Shown piece after piece: positions 48,205 through 59,258 of a DNA stretch of 64,000 bases (within the stretch, counting starts at the first letter, position 1; each line of letters opens with the position of its first letter). The translations under genes and the position numbers were made by a program. The DNA lies in the NCBI RefSeq assembly GCF_024323335.1, contig NC_066579.1, positions 52,472,771 to 52,536,770 of the forward strand. The letters are read 5' to 3'. Source of the stretch: Lathyrus oleraceus. Lineage: Eukaryota > Streptophyta > Magnoliopsida > Fabales > Fabaceae. The notes below the pieces were generated by a model. It made no database searches and was not told the DNA's origin. It was given only the letters and a program-made list of their open reading frames with translations.

Positions 48205-49805
48205 GGAGATTTTGATTCCTTTTACAAAATGGAGATCAGATGATGTATACTTGTCTATAAGTTCCACAAGCATAAGTAGTTCCACTACTTTTCCAAAGTG
48301 AAGAAAAAGACAAGATTATTGTTAAAAGTGTTTTATCTTGTATACCAATTTTTGTATTCAAAATTGTAAAGTTATTCTATTGAAACTTCTTTTTTTCCCA
48401 TCAAAGTAAAAGCCACTTTTCATCTTAAAAAGGAAAAGAAAATAATTTTGATGCTATCAAACTATTAATAGTCTTTGTGGCAAACAAAAAAGAAAACGGC
48501 TATATATGTTAGGTGAGTTGCAGCTGTTCACACAAAAGAAAATGAGTTTTTTATTTTTATTTTTTTAATAACAAAAGAAAATGATTGAGATTTGAGAAGA
48601 TATACTCCCTACCTACATCCTTAAGCATGTATTTGGTCCAAATTTTGACATACATCAATTTTTTTATATCTTAATTTAAAGGAAGTGTTTAGTTTCACAC
48701 TTCTTATTGACATATTAAATGTAGTTTAAGTATATCTATACACATTTTTTAAGAAAATGGTTGAATATAATAACTTTTATGATAAAATAAATTTTGTTGA
48801 CTAAAATCATTTATTAATAAAGTAATTAGTTGACTAAAATACATTTATTAATAAAGTAATTAGTTGACTAAAATATATCTATATGAGGATTAAAATGTAA
48901 TAAATAAAGATTATAAGTAGAAGTGAGTAATTAAATTTATATTAAAAGATATTTTGATTTCTAAATTAGAAAATGTGTCAATCGATAACATACGAGTAAA
49001 TTGATTGTATGATCGTATTCAAAGGTAAAACCGTTATTTCTATAATGGTTTTATTAGGTGGTTGTTATCTCTACTAAAGAGATCTTGAGGGATTATTGAT
49101 GGATAAATGTGGACACCTCAGCTCAAGGCCTCGCCTTTGGATATATGTTTTATACTTTGAAGTGTGAACTTTCTTAGTTATATATTATGTACTATGAAGT
49201 GTGAACTTTCTTTGATTCATGATTTGTGATATATTTTTGAGTTGGACTACTTAGACTCATACCATTTGTAAATAAAGTAAATAAAGAGTCATGTTCAAGC
49301 AAGGTTATATGTGTTCTTATTATCATCCAACTATGTAAAATACAATGTTTATTTACTTTGGATGGTAAGGTTGACTTTTGTTGAAGATGGAAAGTTGAGT
49401 GATAAATATGTAGAAGGTTTGATATCCACTCAGTAGAATACTAGCTATATTAGTATTTGTTGTTTAAAAAAATATGATACAAACTTTTACACAAAGTATA
49501 TTGTTTTTCATTGAACTATACTTAAATCTCTTAAGTAGTCTCAAATATTATCTATTATCCTTGTCTGTCTATTATTTAAGGTATTAAGCATAATGGTTGA
49601 GAAAGATTCATAAGATAACAATGTTCGTTATCTGTGTCTTTCAGTGTGTTGTTTTAGGATTACAATTGTAACTACCTAAAGATTTTTTGCCATGGATGTA
49701 AATATTGGGAATTAAATTTGACTTGAAGAATTATGGAGCTCTATGTAAAAAAAAATAATGTTCACTCACACTTTTCTTTATCTTTAGGTTTCTATATCTA
49801 GTTTT
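47111..49805. other. AT-rich intergenic DNA with simple repeats
   Basis: It holds the 33-bp repeat at 47740, a TA tract at 48170-48202 and a 34-bp tandem repeat at 48798-48870 (TAATAAAGTAATTAGTTGAC repeated). No host gene seen. Confidence 0.6.
47740..47850. repeat. Tandem repeat, about 33-bp units
   Basis: GTTACTGTGTACAAAAGTTG followed by ATATGATA occurs at about 47744 and 47777, with degenerate copies near 47827 and 47874. No coding. Confidence 0.75.
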
Positions 49806-50640
49806 ACCGATTGAGAAATCACTCTCTGGTGGCGGGAACAACCGTCAACATACCGTGGATGTGTTTACTAGATAATAATCAACCACGATCCTTACTAGAT
49901 AATAATCAACCACGATCCAAATCAAATATCACACAAAAACCACAACAGAAAACACAAAAATCATTAGTTGAGGCCTTAAACAATGTATGTGACATACTTC
50001 TTAGCCAACTCCCCAAACTGTGCTTTAAAGGGGAAAGATTGAAAACATCAATCCCGGAGGAGGAGTATTTGGCAGGGTTAGGGACATGCAAACATAATAT
50101 ACATGGACGAATTATTTAGTCAAAGGGTTCCACACCGCTAACGGTCGTTACCCAACGGGATAAATTAAAGCTGCATTGGAAAAAACTAAAGCAAATGGGG
50201 TGTGATGTCACTAGGAAAAAGGTTCTACGAATTCACCTTTTCAACTATTGAAGATGTTATAAGTGTTCGGTCCATAGGTTTCTAGTCCTTGAACCCTGGT
50301 TTTCTCAAACTTTTTGTTTGGACTAGGGATTTCAACCATATAATACAAAAGCATTCAACAGCTCAAATCTGGGTCCGTTTTATGGGCTTGCACAAGAATA
50401 TTGAAGGCCTAAAATCCTCTTTGTAATTGCAAGCAACATTGAAACACCCATTTGCAGGGATATTGTTACTAATAAACCTAATGTTGATCATACTTTTGCA
50501 CATTTTATGAGAGTTTTGGTGGATATTGATCTAACACAGGAGTTAAAATACAAAGTGCTAGTGAAAAGGAAAGGCTTCACTTTCTTCAGGGAAATTGAGT
50601 ATGATACCATGCCAAAATTTTGCGTACACTGATAAGTATG
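49806..50640 (+). pseudogene. LINE ORF1 fragment, DUF4283-type (second copy)
   Basis: It opens with SLVEALNNVCDILLSQLPKL and IPEEEYLAGLGTCKHNIHGR (49950-50117), the classical start of legume DUF4283 proteins. Across stops and shifts it continues with KGSTPLTVV, FYEFTFSTIEDV, LNPGFLKLFVWTRDFN and TAQIWVRFMGL, ending near 50620 with EIEYDTMPKFC. A 22-bp tandem duplication (CTAGATAATAATCAACCACG) is at 49869-49917. ORF2 is absent; the fragment stops at the GC-rich patch. Confidence 0.78.
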
Positions 50641-50654
50641 GCAAATAAATATGG

Positions 50655-50805
50655 ACTCGGCCGCCCCGACCCAAATCTAACAGAGAAAACTCAATTTAAT
50701 TGGGGGCGGGTGCAGGAAAAATCCAGTTATGGGGGCGGGGGCGGAGGATGCTAGTACCCTCCCCGCACCTACCACCGCCTCGCCCCTCTTATTAAATTTA
50801 ATTTA
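50655..50805. other. GC-rich patch with G-runs
   Basis: In AT-rich surroundings this 150-bp stretch has GGCCGCCCCGACCC, GGGGGCGGGTGCAGG, then GGGGGCGGGGGCGGAGG and the C-rich CCCTCCCCGCACC and CGCCTCGCCCC. The G-runs could fold as a quadruplex and pair with the C-runs to their right. It may be the end of a small hAT-like MITE; the family was not identified. Confidence 0.5.
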
Positions 50806-50840
50806 TCACTCTTATTTTTAATAATTTTATTACTCATTTA

Positions 50841-51868
50841 TGTAAGAACAAATTTAGTTCTACAATGTATCTCTAAGATTTTGATGATAACAAAGGATGA
50901 AACAAAAAATGGTACCCTAACGAAATTTTTCTAAGTGTGCAGGACTTTGATCAAAACAATCAGATAAACAATCATCAGATACAAAATCAAGCGCTAAGAC
51001 ACTATTCAGAAGATACGTGACCAGAAGGCTCTGACTCTGATCCAACGCAGGCTCTAGCAAAAACTAAAGAAGTCAGACACTCTAAAAGAGAAGAACGGAC
51101 CCAGACTCTGAATACGTACACTCTGAAGAAGTCAAATAAAGAGAAACTCAGATGAAGTCAGATACAACATTCTCTGAAGTCTAATATTGCTAAATAAATA
51201 CTCTGACTACCGGATTCATTGATTCAAGAAAACTTAACCTTGAAGAAACTTGCTTATAGAAAGAAACTATTTTTAGAAGGAAGTTATGACGCTCCTAATA
51301 CTGCTTTGGAAAGAACAAGGAGATTAATGACGTTAATCATTCTTCAATGACCAAGATTCTGTCATTAACATCACCCAACAGTCTTCTCATTCTCCTATAA
51401 AAAGGATGGAACGCTTCACAATAATAACACCTGAGACGCACAAGAATACACTACTTCCATCAGTCTTGACTTTCATTCTCTCACGAGCTGCTGCTCTAAT
51501 GTGAGAACATTTCTTGTTATTATCTTTTGTAATATCTGCTTACTGTTAGAAGCATTATTCATTATTGTAATCATATAATTGCTAAGATATTTCCTCAAGT
51601 GACTCTGTGAAGTCTGAATACTTGAGAGGGATAAGGGATTATTTCTCTTAGACGGTTGTTTGTGTAATCTTTCAAGACTAGTGGATTAAGTCCTTTTTGA
51701 AGGCGAAATCACCTTGGCCGGGTGGACTGGAGTAGCTTTGAATTTCAAGCAAACAAGTATAAAATTCTGTGTTGAATTCCTGTTTATTCTGTGTGTGTCC
51801 AAATTCTTAAAAGTTTCATTTTCCTAAAACAATTCAAACCCCCCTTTCTTGTTTTTCTCTACCTTTAA
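50841..51868 (+). repeat. 5' LTR of a SIRE/Maximus-type copia element
   Basis: It starts TGTAAGAACA after ATTTA (50836-50840) and ends CTCTACCTTTA before ATTGGTATCATAG. GTTTTGATGATAACA-like sequence near the start (50878-50893: ATTTTGATGATAACAAAGG) and GTGTGCAGGACTTTGATCAAA (here 50936-50955) are characteristic of SIRE-type LTRs in legumes. Its 3' partner lies beyond the Ogre insertion, not in this window. Confidence 0.82.
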
Positions 51869-51869
51869 T

Positions 51870-51886
51870 TGGTATCATAGATTCGG
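51870..51886 (+). promoter_or_regulatory. Primer-binding site of the SIRE-type copia element
   Basis: TTGGTATCATAGATTCG, one mismatch from the TGGTATCAGAGC core complementary to initiator methionine tRNA. Confidence 0.8.
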
Positions 51887-51951
51887 CTTTGTTATTGATT
51901 TTCTAATCAAACACTTAACGATGTAGAGAGATCTAACGCGAGAAAAACACT

Positions 51952-53989
51952 ATGGCCAACACCAATGAAAGAGATAGTTACAATGTTAAACCTCTAATCT
52001 TTGATGGAGAAAAATTTGATTACTGGAAAGATAGAATTGAAAGTTTCTTTCTGGGATATGATGCTGATCTATGGGACATCATCACAATCGGCTACACACC
52101 TCCAGTGTCTAACGCTGGCGTTGCTATTGCAAGAAGTAAAATGACAGATGATCAGAAGCGCGACTTCAAAAACCATCACAAAGCCAGAACGATACTGTTG
52201 AATGCCATTTCCTACAATGAGTATGAAAAGATCACCAACAGGGAAACATCTAAAGAAATACTTGACTCCCTGAGGATGACTCGAGAAGGAAATTCTCAAG
52301 TCAAATAGACAAAGGCTCTTGCTCTAATTCAGAAGTACGAAGCCTTCAAGATGGAGGACGATGAAGCTATAAAGGTAATGTTTTCTAGATTTCAAACTCT
52401 AATTGCAGGACTCAAAGTTCTGGACAAGGGCTACACAACTGCAGATCATGTCAAAAAGATAGTCAGAAGTTTGCCAAAGAAGTGGAGACCAATGGTCATA
52501 GCATTAAAGTTGTCAAAAGATCTGAACAATATCAGTCTTGAGGAACTCGTCAGTTCACTCAGAAGTCACGAGATAGAACTTAAGGAAGACGAGCCTCAAA
52601 ATAAGATCAAGTCTGTAGCACTAAAGTACAGATCTGAAAGATGCAAACCAGAAAGGAACAAAACCTTCCAAGCTGAAGAGGAAGACAATGACGACTCTGA
52701 AAAGGAAGACTCTGACGATGAAGAAGAGTTATCCCTTTTGACCAGAAGAGTAAAACAACTCTGAAGAAAAAGGAATAATAACTTCAGAAGACCAAGATCC
52801 AAGGGAGATCGCTCAGAATCAACTTCCAGAGATAAGTCAAACAAAGAAATAACATGCTATGAATGTAAGGAAACAAGCCATTACAGAAACGAATGTCCAA
52901 AGTTGAAGAAAGAAAGCTCCGGAAGAGAAAGTTTCAAGAAAAGATCATTCAAAACCAAAAAGGGATTGATGGCCACCTGGGACGATAATGGATCTGATTC
53001 CTCTGAATCAGACTCTGAAGAACAGGCAAATGTTGCATTTATGGCTACCACCTCTGGAAACACATCAGATGGAGAATCTGATCCTGAAGAGGTATTTTCT
53101 GATCTTTCTCGCTCTGACCTTGAATCATGCCTTTCTGAAACTCTAAGCTCATATCAAAAACTTAAACAAAAAGTTAAAGCTATAAAAGGGGTTCTTGAAG
53201 GAACCATCGAAGAATGTGATAAGCTTGAGATGACTGTTTCAGAACTAAAAGATGAAAATCAAACTTTGATAAAAGAAAAAGACTCCACAAATAAACAATG
53301 TTTAAAACTTGAAGAAGCATTATCTCAAGCCCCACAAACTTCTAACACAATAATATATGAATATGAAAAATCTTTTCAAAAGTTTCTGAAAAATGGGATA
53401 GAAAGAAGCAGAATGGCGTCCATGATTTATGGAGTCAGTCAGAATAATAAAAGAGGAATAGGGTATTGTCCCCAATGAAGATAAGTCTTCTACAGATGAC
53501 AAACCCAAATCTCCTTTTTCCTATCATTACACACATGCACAAGCACAACGTTTTGATAATGCTAGAAAATCCAAAGTTCTAAGAAACTCTAGGAAAACTA
53601 ATCACAAAGGACCCAATAGATTCTGGGTACCAAAGGATAAGATTGTTTATGTTGCATATATCTTATGCCGCTGAGTTAAGACACCAATCATGGTACCTGG
53701 ACTCTGGATGCTCGCGGCACATGATGGGAAGAAAGTATATGTTCCAAAACCTGGAACTTAAAGATGTTAGCTTTATAGGTTTCGGAGGAAATCAGAAAGG
53801 AAGAATCAAAGGCTCCGGAACTATTGGTAATGGAACTCTTCCCTCTATATCTGATGTTCTCTATGTAGAAGGATTAATGCACAACCTGTTATCAATAAGT
53901 CAATTAAGTGATAACGATTATGATGTAATCTTCAATCAAAAAACATGTAAATCAATTAATCAGAACAATGGAACAATTTTATTCACTGG
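51952..53989 (+). pseudogene. gag and protease start of the SIRE-type copia element
   Basis: Starts MANTNERDSYNVKPLIFDGE. The UBN2-type Gag (YWKDRIESFFLG, MTDDQKRDFKNH) is broken by TAG at 52306, resumes at 52351 (FSRFQTLIAGLKVLDKGYTT) and is stopped by TGA at 52762. A zinc knuckle CYECKETSHYRNEC (about 52855-52898) and an acidic, then coiled-coil stretch (53090-53330) follow. After a frameshift at about 53475 comes the aspartic protease start WYLDSGCSRHMM (53692-53730) with GTIGNGTLPSISDVLY. Two stops and one shift make it inactive. It is cut at 53989. Confidence 0.87.
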
Positions 53990-56900
53990 TGTCGTACCCC
54001 AATTTTGTCCGGGCTTATTTTAATTTCGTTTCAAAATTAATTTCAGTTTCATTTTTGCATCATACACATAACATGACACACATTTGCATCATGAATAAAT
54101 GCCTGAAATATCAATCAGAGGGAATTTATTTGAGAATAAAAAAATCGGTTGAATTGTCAAGATTTGAAGAAAGACTGTGATTTATTTAATTTTCCGAATA
54201 ATTTGTACTCAATTTTTAATTGGTAATTTTCTCTTTTAGATATTTAAATTAAAATAATTAGTTAGTGTTTTAAAAAAAATATTAGTTATTTAATTAAGAA
54301 TTAGTTAGTTTTTTAATATTGGTTAGTTTTTAATTATTAGTTAGATTTTTTAATTAGTTTTTTTTTAGTATTAATTAGTTTTTTTGATTTATTGTAAATA
54401 ATAAAATATAAAATAGGTATGTATATATCTACATTGGATTCCCCTCACAGAAAAGACAAAAAAGGAGAAATCTGATCTCTCTCACACAAAATCTCCCAAC
54501 GTCTCTCTCCATTGTCCCTGCTCCACTCCTAACAGACCCTGCTCCACTACCTCACAAGCTCTCTCAATTCTGTACAAACGGATTCTCCCATAAAGACACC
54601 TCACTTGCCTCTCTCTCTCGGGGGGAGACCTTTCAAAAAGACACGAAATCCATACTCTCCAAATCTCTCACACTCAACTCTCCCTCTCTCACAAAACCCT
54701 CTCTGAAAACGAAAAAGAAAGGAAAACCGAAACCCTTCATCGTCTCTCCCAAATCGCCACTCTCACCTCCGCTACACACCACCAAAACCACACCGCCAGC
54801 TCGTCATCATCTTCATCGCGATTTCACCATCGCCTAACATCCCCAAACCCTCAACTCCATTCACCGCCGCCGACATTTCAACGAAACCACCCTTCACCGT
54901 CAAACCCTTAAAACCCTCTCCGCCGCTCTCGCCGCCGTTAACCCCATTCCTCGCTCATCCTTCAACCACCGCTGAAACCTACCACGAATCGCTTCTTCAT
55001 CATCCACCCTCGACCACCATCAATACACCGTCAAAACAACCAAAACCCTAAATCGGACCCCTATCCACAACCGCGATCTTCATCTACAACAAAACCCTCG
55101 CACATACACCCTCCAAATCGCGACCCACCACACGAAACTCAACAAAATCATCTTCAAACCAGCACCACCATCATTAATCTCGCGACCCACCTCTCAACCA
55201 TTCCTGTAGTTTTTATTTTATTTTAATTTTTGTGCTTAAACTGATTTGGTGAAAACGTGTGGCTTCTGGAAATATTCGAAGTTTACAGGGAAGGTGTGTG
55301 AGCATTGAAGCTACAGTGATTTCAAAAGCTTCCAAGGGTTCGAAAGCGGTAACTCGTAGCACAACAGTAAGCAGCTAGCCGTCAACAACATAAGATAACT
55401 CGAGGTCTCATTTCTTGGTTGGGTTGGTTTTTCTATTCGTTTATGCCTTGGCTATTTGTTTCTTTTCCTGCATTTCAATATCATTGGCCTGGGTTTGATG
55501 TATTGCACTTTGTTTCCTTTTAGTGTGAGTTTGTTTTATTATACCCTTGCTATTTCTCTTTGATCGGTTCTGCTTTACCTAAACTCATATAGTGTTGGAT
55601 TGAAATTTTGCTTTTGTTTATCATAAGCTGCTTGTGAATTGTTGTTTGTTCCGATGAGGCGTCCGCTTTTTCTTTAAAGAATCGCAAGAGAGAAACTCTT
55701 TGGATCACACAACCTTGTTGAGTTTTGTTTGCAAGATTAAGACATGGTACTATTGTTATAAATCGTAACAGTAGTGGCTATTTAGCATGCTACTCATTTG
55801 ATTTCTGTGATTTTGAAAAGTCTGCCAAAGTTTTGAGTTATTCTTTATAGTTAAGCAACATCCTTACTCACGTGTACATCAAGGCGTAGTATTTCCTTGA
55901 TGCTCCCAAAAGCTTTCAGCCAACTCTTTTTTCCAGAATATTAAGTGATGTTTTAAACTTATGTTAAGCAAATGGTCATTTGACATAAAAAAAACTTGTG
56001 TTAAGTGACAAAGCTGGTATTCTCTTATTGAAGTTTGATTGGACTCAAATGTGGAATAGTGTTTCTTATAGAAGTAAACTGTTGTTTGTAAGCTTCATAG
56101 GTATGAATTACTTTGAAAAGCCAGGACTTTTTGAAAGACATTTGAATTGCTGTTTAAATTCCATTACCAAAATTGAATTGCTGTTCATGTCGTTATGCCA
56201 CGAAATTCTCAATACATTATCAAATATTTCACCGTTTTTTTTCTCTTTGAACTTAATTAATCGATTAAAATCTTTAATTAATTTAATTTCTATTAATCAA
56301 TTTTAATTAACTTAATTATTTAATTTAATTAAATAATTTTGATAATTAATTTTAATTAATTTTAATTAATTAATTTAATCAATTTTTTAATAAATTAATT
56401 TTGTTTCTAAAGAAATTGATTAACTACTTCTGACCACAAGCTTCACATTATTTCAAACAAAATATATATTTTCCATCACCATTTCATAATCCTTTCATAA
56501 TAAACAAATTTCATTCCAATTCATTATCCATTCAAACCAATTTCAAAAATGCACAATCATACAATTCTCGATTTAAATATCGAGCCCACTTTTAAAACAC
56601 CCTTGTAAGTCGATTGCTCTTTGCATCGCCATCAACCTCACATAGCTTACTCTTGGGCTTCCTTACAATGAAACCTACTTGTTTATTGAATAATCGAGTA
56701 GATGAAATAATACACAAAATAAATTCATTTCATTTATAACACAAATTCAAACCATTTTCCAAACCATTTTCTTTTTTTAAACATAAACTTGGGATGAAAA
56801 AGAGATAGGAGGCGTACGCCTTACTATTTCTCAATTACTCGAATAATTGGCGTACGCCATATTGCGCGGGTTCTTGTCACCCGATTAAATCTTAAATCAC

Positions 56901-58420
56901 ACAATTTCAAATAACATTTCAAAATCAAACATAATTTCCAAATTCAAATCATTTCAAATCATAATCATTTCTACAAATTTCAAACCCTCTTAATTCCATA
57001 CATTGGGATGAAAAGGAGAATAGTGAGCATCCGCTTCATTATCTCTCGATTATACGAATAATTGGCGTACGCCATATTGCTCGGATTTTCGTCATTCAAA
57101 TAAAACCCTAATAATCATACAAATTCAAATCACTTTTAAAATCGAATATAAGTTCTAAATTCAAATTATTTTCAAATCACATCTTCTAAATCAACTACAA
57201 ATCATAAACCCGTTTAATTCCATATTTCAGATGAAAAGGAGAATAGTGAGCATCCGCTTCATTATCTCTCGATTATTCGAATAATTGGCGTACGCCACAT
57301 TGCTCGAATCTTCGTCATCAATTCAAAACCACATTCGAATAAACTCAAATCATATCAAATCCAAACCTACCAATCCAACATACAAACATATCTTTTACAA
57401 TTTAAACTTCGGATGATAAAAGATGAGAGGCGTACGCCTCGCCATCTCTCGATTATTTGGATAATTGGCGAACGCCATATTGCACAAATTATCGACTTCC
57501 GACTAAAACACGCTAAATAAACTTGGATAAGGGAATAAGTGGCGTACGCCTCATTATCCTTTGAATAAGCAAGTAGGGGGCGTACGCCTCACTACCGTGC
57601 ATATTCAACATCCGCAAACAAACTTTCGATAAATAATTCGAACGAAAAGGGACTAGAAGGCGGACGCCTTATTACTCCTCGAAAGAATTGGACGATTGGT
57701 GAACACCACATTGCTCAATCTTTCGTCGTCCTTCAAAAACATCTCAAAACAAATCAAACCTAATTTCTCGCCCCCGAGCGATCGAAACCAATCAAACCCA
57801 AACACATCAATTCAACTTGTCACCCCCGCGTGATCAAAAAGAACACTGTCAATCCTTTCTAATGCGCACAACAAACCAGTGCTAGAGCCTCCCCCGAGAG
57901 TAGACAACGCCAACGTTTAGCCGTTAGAACGCCGACCTACACAGTCGTTCATCAAAACAAAACACACCAAATATTCGTAGTAGCCCGAACTACGATTGCT
58001 CTGATTTCCTTATTGCACCATAAGGATACGTAGGCAGGAGATTGCTGTATCTTCGCGAGCACACTAATAAAAAACCTCCCATTTCCCCTCATGAGGTCTT
58101 CACCCATATCTATCATCAAATCTAATTACTCGAAGCAAGCAATAACAGTCAATTAACAGTCAAATAGCAAAATCAGACTAAGAGGTTCCCGTTGAGTACA
58201 ACGGACGTGAGGGGTGCTAATACCTTCCCCTCACGTAATCGACTCCCGAACCCGAATATGGTTGCGATGACCATTATCCTTATTTCCAAAGGTTTTCTCG
58301 ATATTTTCCTATTCCTTCATTGGAATGAATAAAGTTCGGTGGCGACTCTGTTTCGAACTATTTTTCCGCGTCCTATCGCGAGGGATCACATTATCACTCA
58401 TTCTTTTTTGAGGTGCGACA
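53990..58420 (+). repeat. Ogre-like LTR, 4.43 kb
   Basis: It starts TGTCGTACC and ends GGTGCGACA, an 8-9-bp inverted terminal match, and is followed by a primer site. A TATA-like TATGTATATATC is near 54418-54429, then a C/A-rich, G-poor leader-like stretch (54470-55200), T-rich DNA (55400-56400), the palindrome cluster (56811-57707) and the conserved motifs TACGTAGGCA (58027), GGGTGCTAATACCTTCCC (58212) and TGGCGACTCTG (58340). Inserted in the copia protease region (pentamer ACTGG before it). Confidence 0.92.
56811..57707 (+). repeat. Cluster of GGCGTACGCC palindromes in the Ogre-like LTR
   Basis: Exact GGCGTACGCC at 56811, 56849, 57064, 57287, 57429, 57541 and 57579; near-copies GGCGAACGCC at 57467, GGCGGACGCC at 57659 and GGTGAACACC at 57698. 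Pairs are 38 bp apart (56811/56849, 57429/57467, 57541/57579; 57659/57698 is 39). Between partners lies a CTCGATTAxxCGAATAATT-like stretch. An eighth exact copy is in the leader at 58675. Confidence 0.95.
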
Positions 58421-58423
58421 GAC

Positions 58424-58441
58424 TGGCGACTCTGCTGGGGA
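58424..58441 (+). promoter_or_regulatory. Primer-binding site of the Ogre-like element
   Basis: TGGCGACTCTGCTGGGGA, three bases after the LTR end. From memory, Ogre-type elements are primed by an arginine tRNA and carry this form; the tRNA was not checked. Confidence 0.82.
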
Positions 58442-59258
58442 CCCTGCTCCAAGCAAGAGAGAGTCTAGCCTAACTTAGTCTGATTTTGCTATGACTGTTG
58501 GAAGATATTCTTTTCTTCCATACTTATTTCTCTGTATTCTTTTTTGATTGTTTGTATTGTATGTATTTTATTTTGATACTATAATGTGGGGCTTGGTATA
58601 TGTTGTGAGATAAGCTTCACACCTGAGCTTCGAGAAAAACTTAGAACCCGGAGTTGTGTAGTATTGAACCGAGGGGCGTACGCCTATTGGGACAATACGA
58701 AGACTCCACCTAGAGTAGATCTGTTTGGAGTTCCCATCACAATATGGCTAGCCCATCATTGCGGTGGAGGTTCTAAACACGATCCGTGACTCTAGGGACC
58801 TCGCCTTAAAACCAAGTTTTGTTTTCATAATCGGTGATTATGTAGTATTGAACCGAAGGGTGTACACCCTGTTCGTACAATACGAGAATCCCACTTAGAT
58901 TAGATCATTTCAGAACTTCCATCACGATGTGGCTAGCCCACCATTGCGAGGAAGTTTTGAACTTGATCAGTGAGTCTAAGTTCCTTCCTTGAAAACATAA
59001 CTTTAGAACCTACCCTTGGGAATTTCTTGTGATAAGAGAAACCCGTACTTCTTCCTGTTATCCTGACGTACCTGACGTGTGAATAATCTTGAGTCTGTAT
59101 TCCTTTGCAAAAAACCTGGCAAAATTTCATGCATTTGCATATCATAAACATGCATTGCATATCATCTCCCAGAAACAAAAAACTTACACCATATTCTACC
59201 CTTTGTCCAGTAAACGCTGACTACTCGACACCGGTACGAGACACGCCGCAACTACAAG
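58442..59258 (+). other. 5' leader of the Ogre-like element with a 184-bp-period duplication
   Basis: The segment from TGTAGTATTGAACCGA at 58657 recurs at 58841 and stays similar for about 145 bp (TAGATTAGATC, CCATCACxATxTGGCTAGCC). The first copy contains GGCGTACGCC (58675); the second has AGGGTGTACACCCT (58857-58870), also a perfect palindrome. Confidence 0.88.

Larger units (their letters stand above)
50841..53989 (+). mobile_element. SIRE/Maximus-type copia element, 5' part only
   Basis: LTR, primer site, gag and the first part of protease run continuously to 53989, where the Ogre-like LTR cuts in after ACTGG. Integrase, RT and the 3' LTR would be to the right of the Ogre element and are outside the window. 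Confidence 0.87.

Noticed and set aside
54700..55150. C-rich stretch at 54.7-55.1 kb as a proline-rich host exon
   Set aside because: Stops occur in every frame, and it lies inside a 4.4-kb LTR with defined ends.
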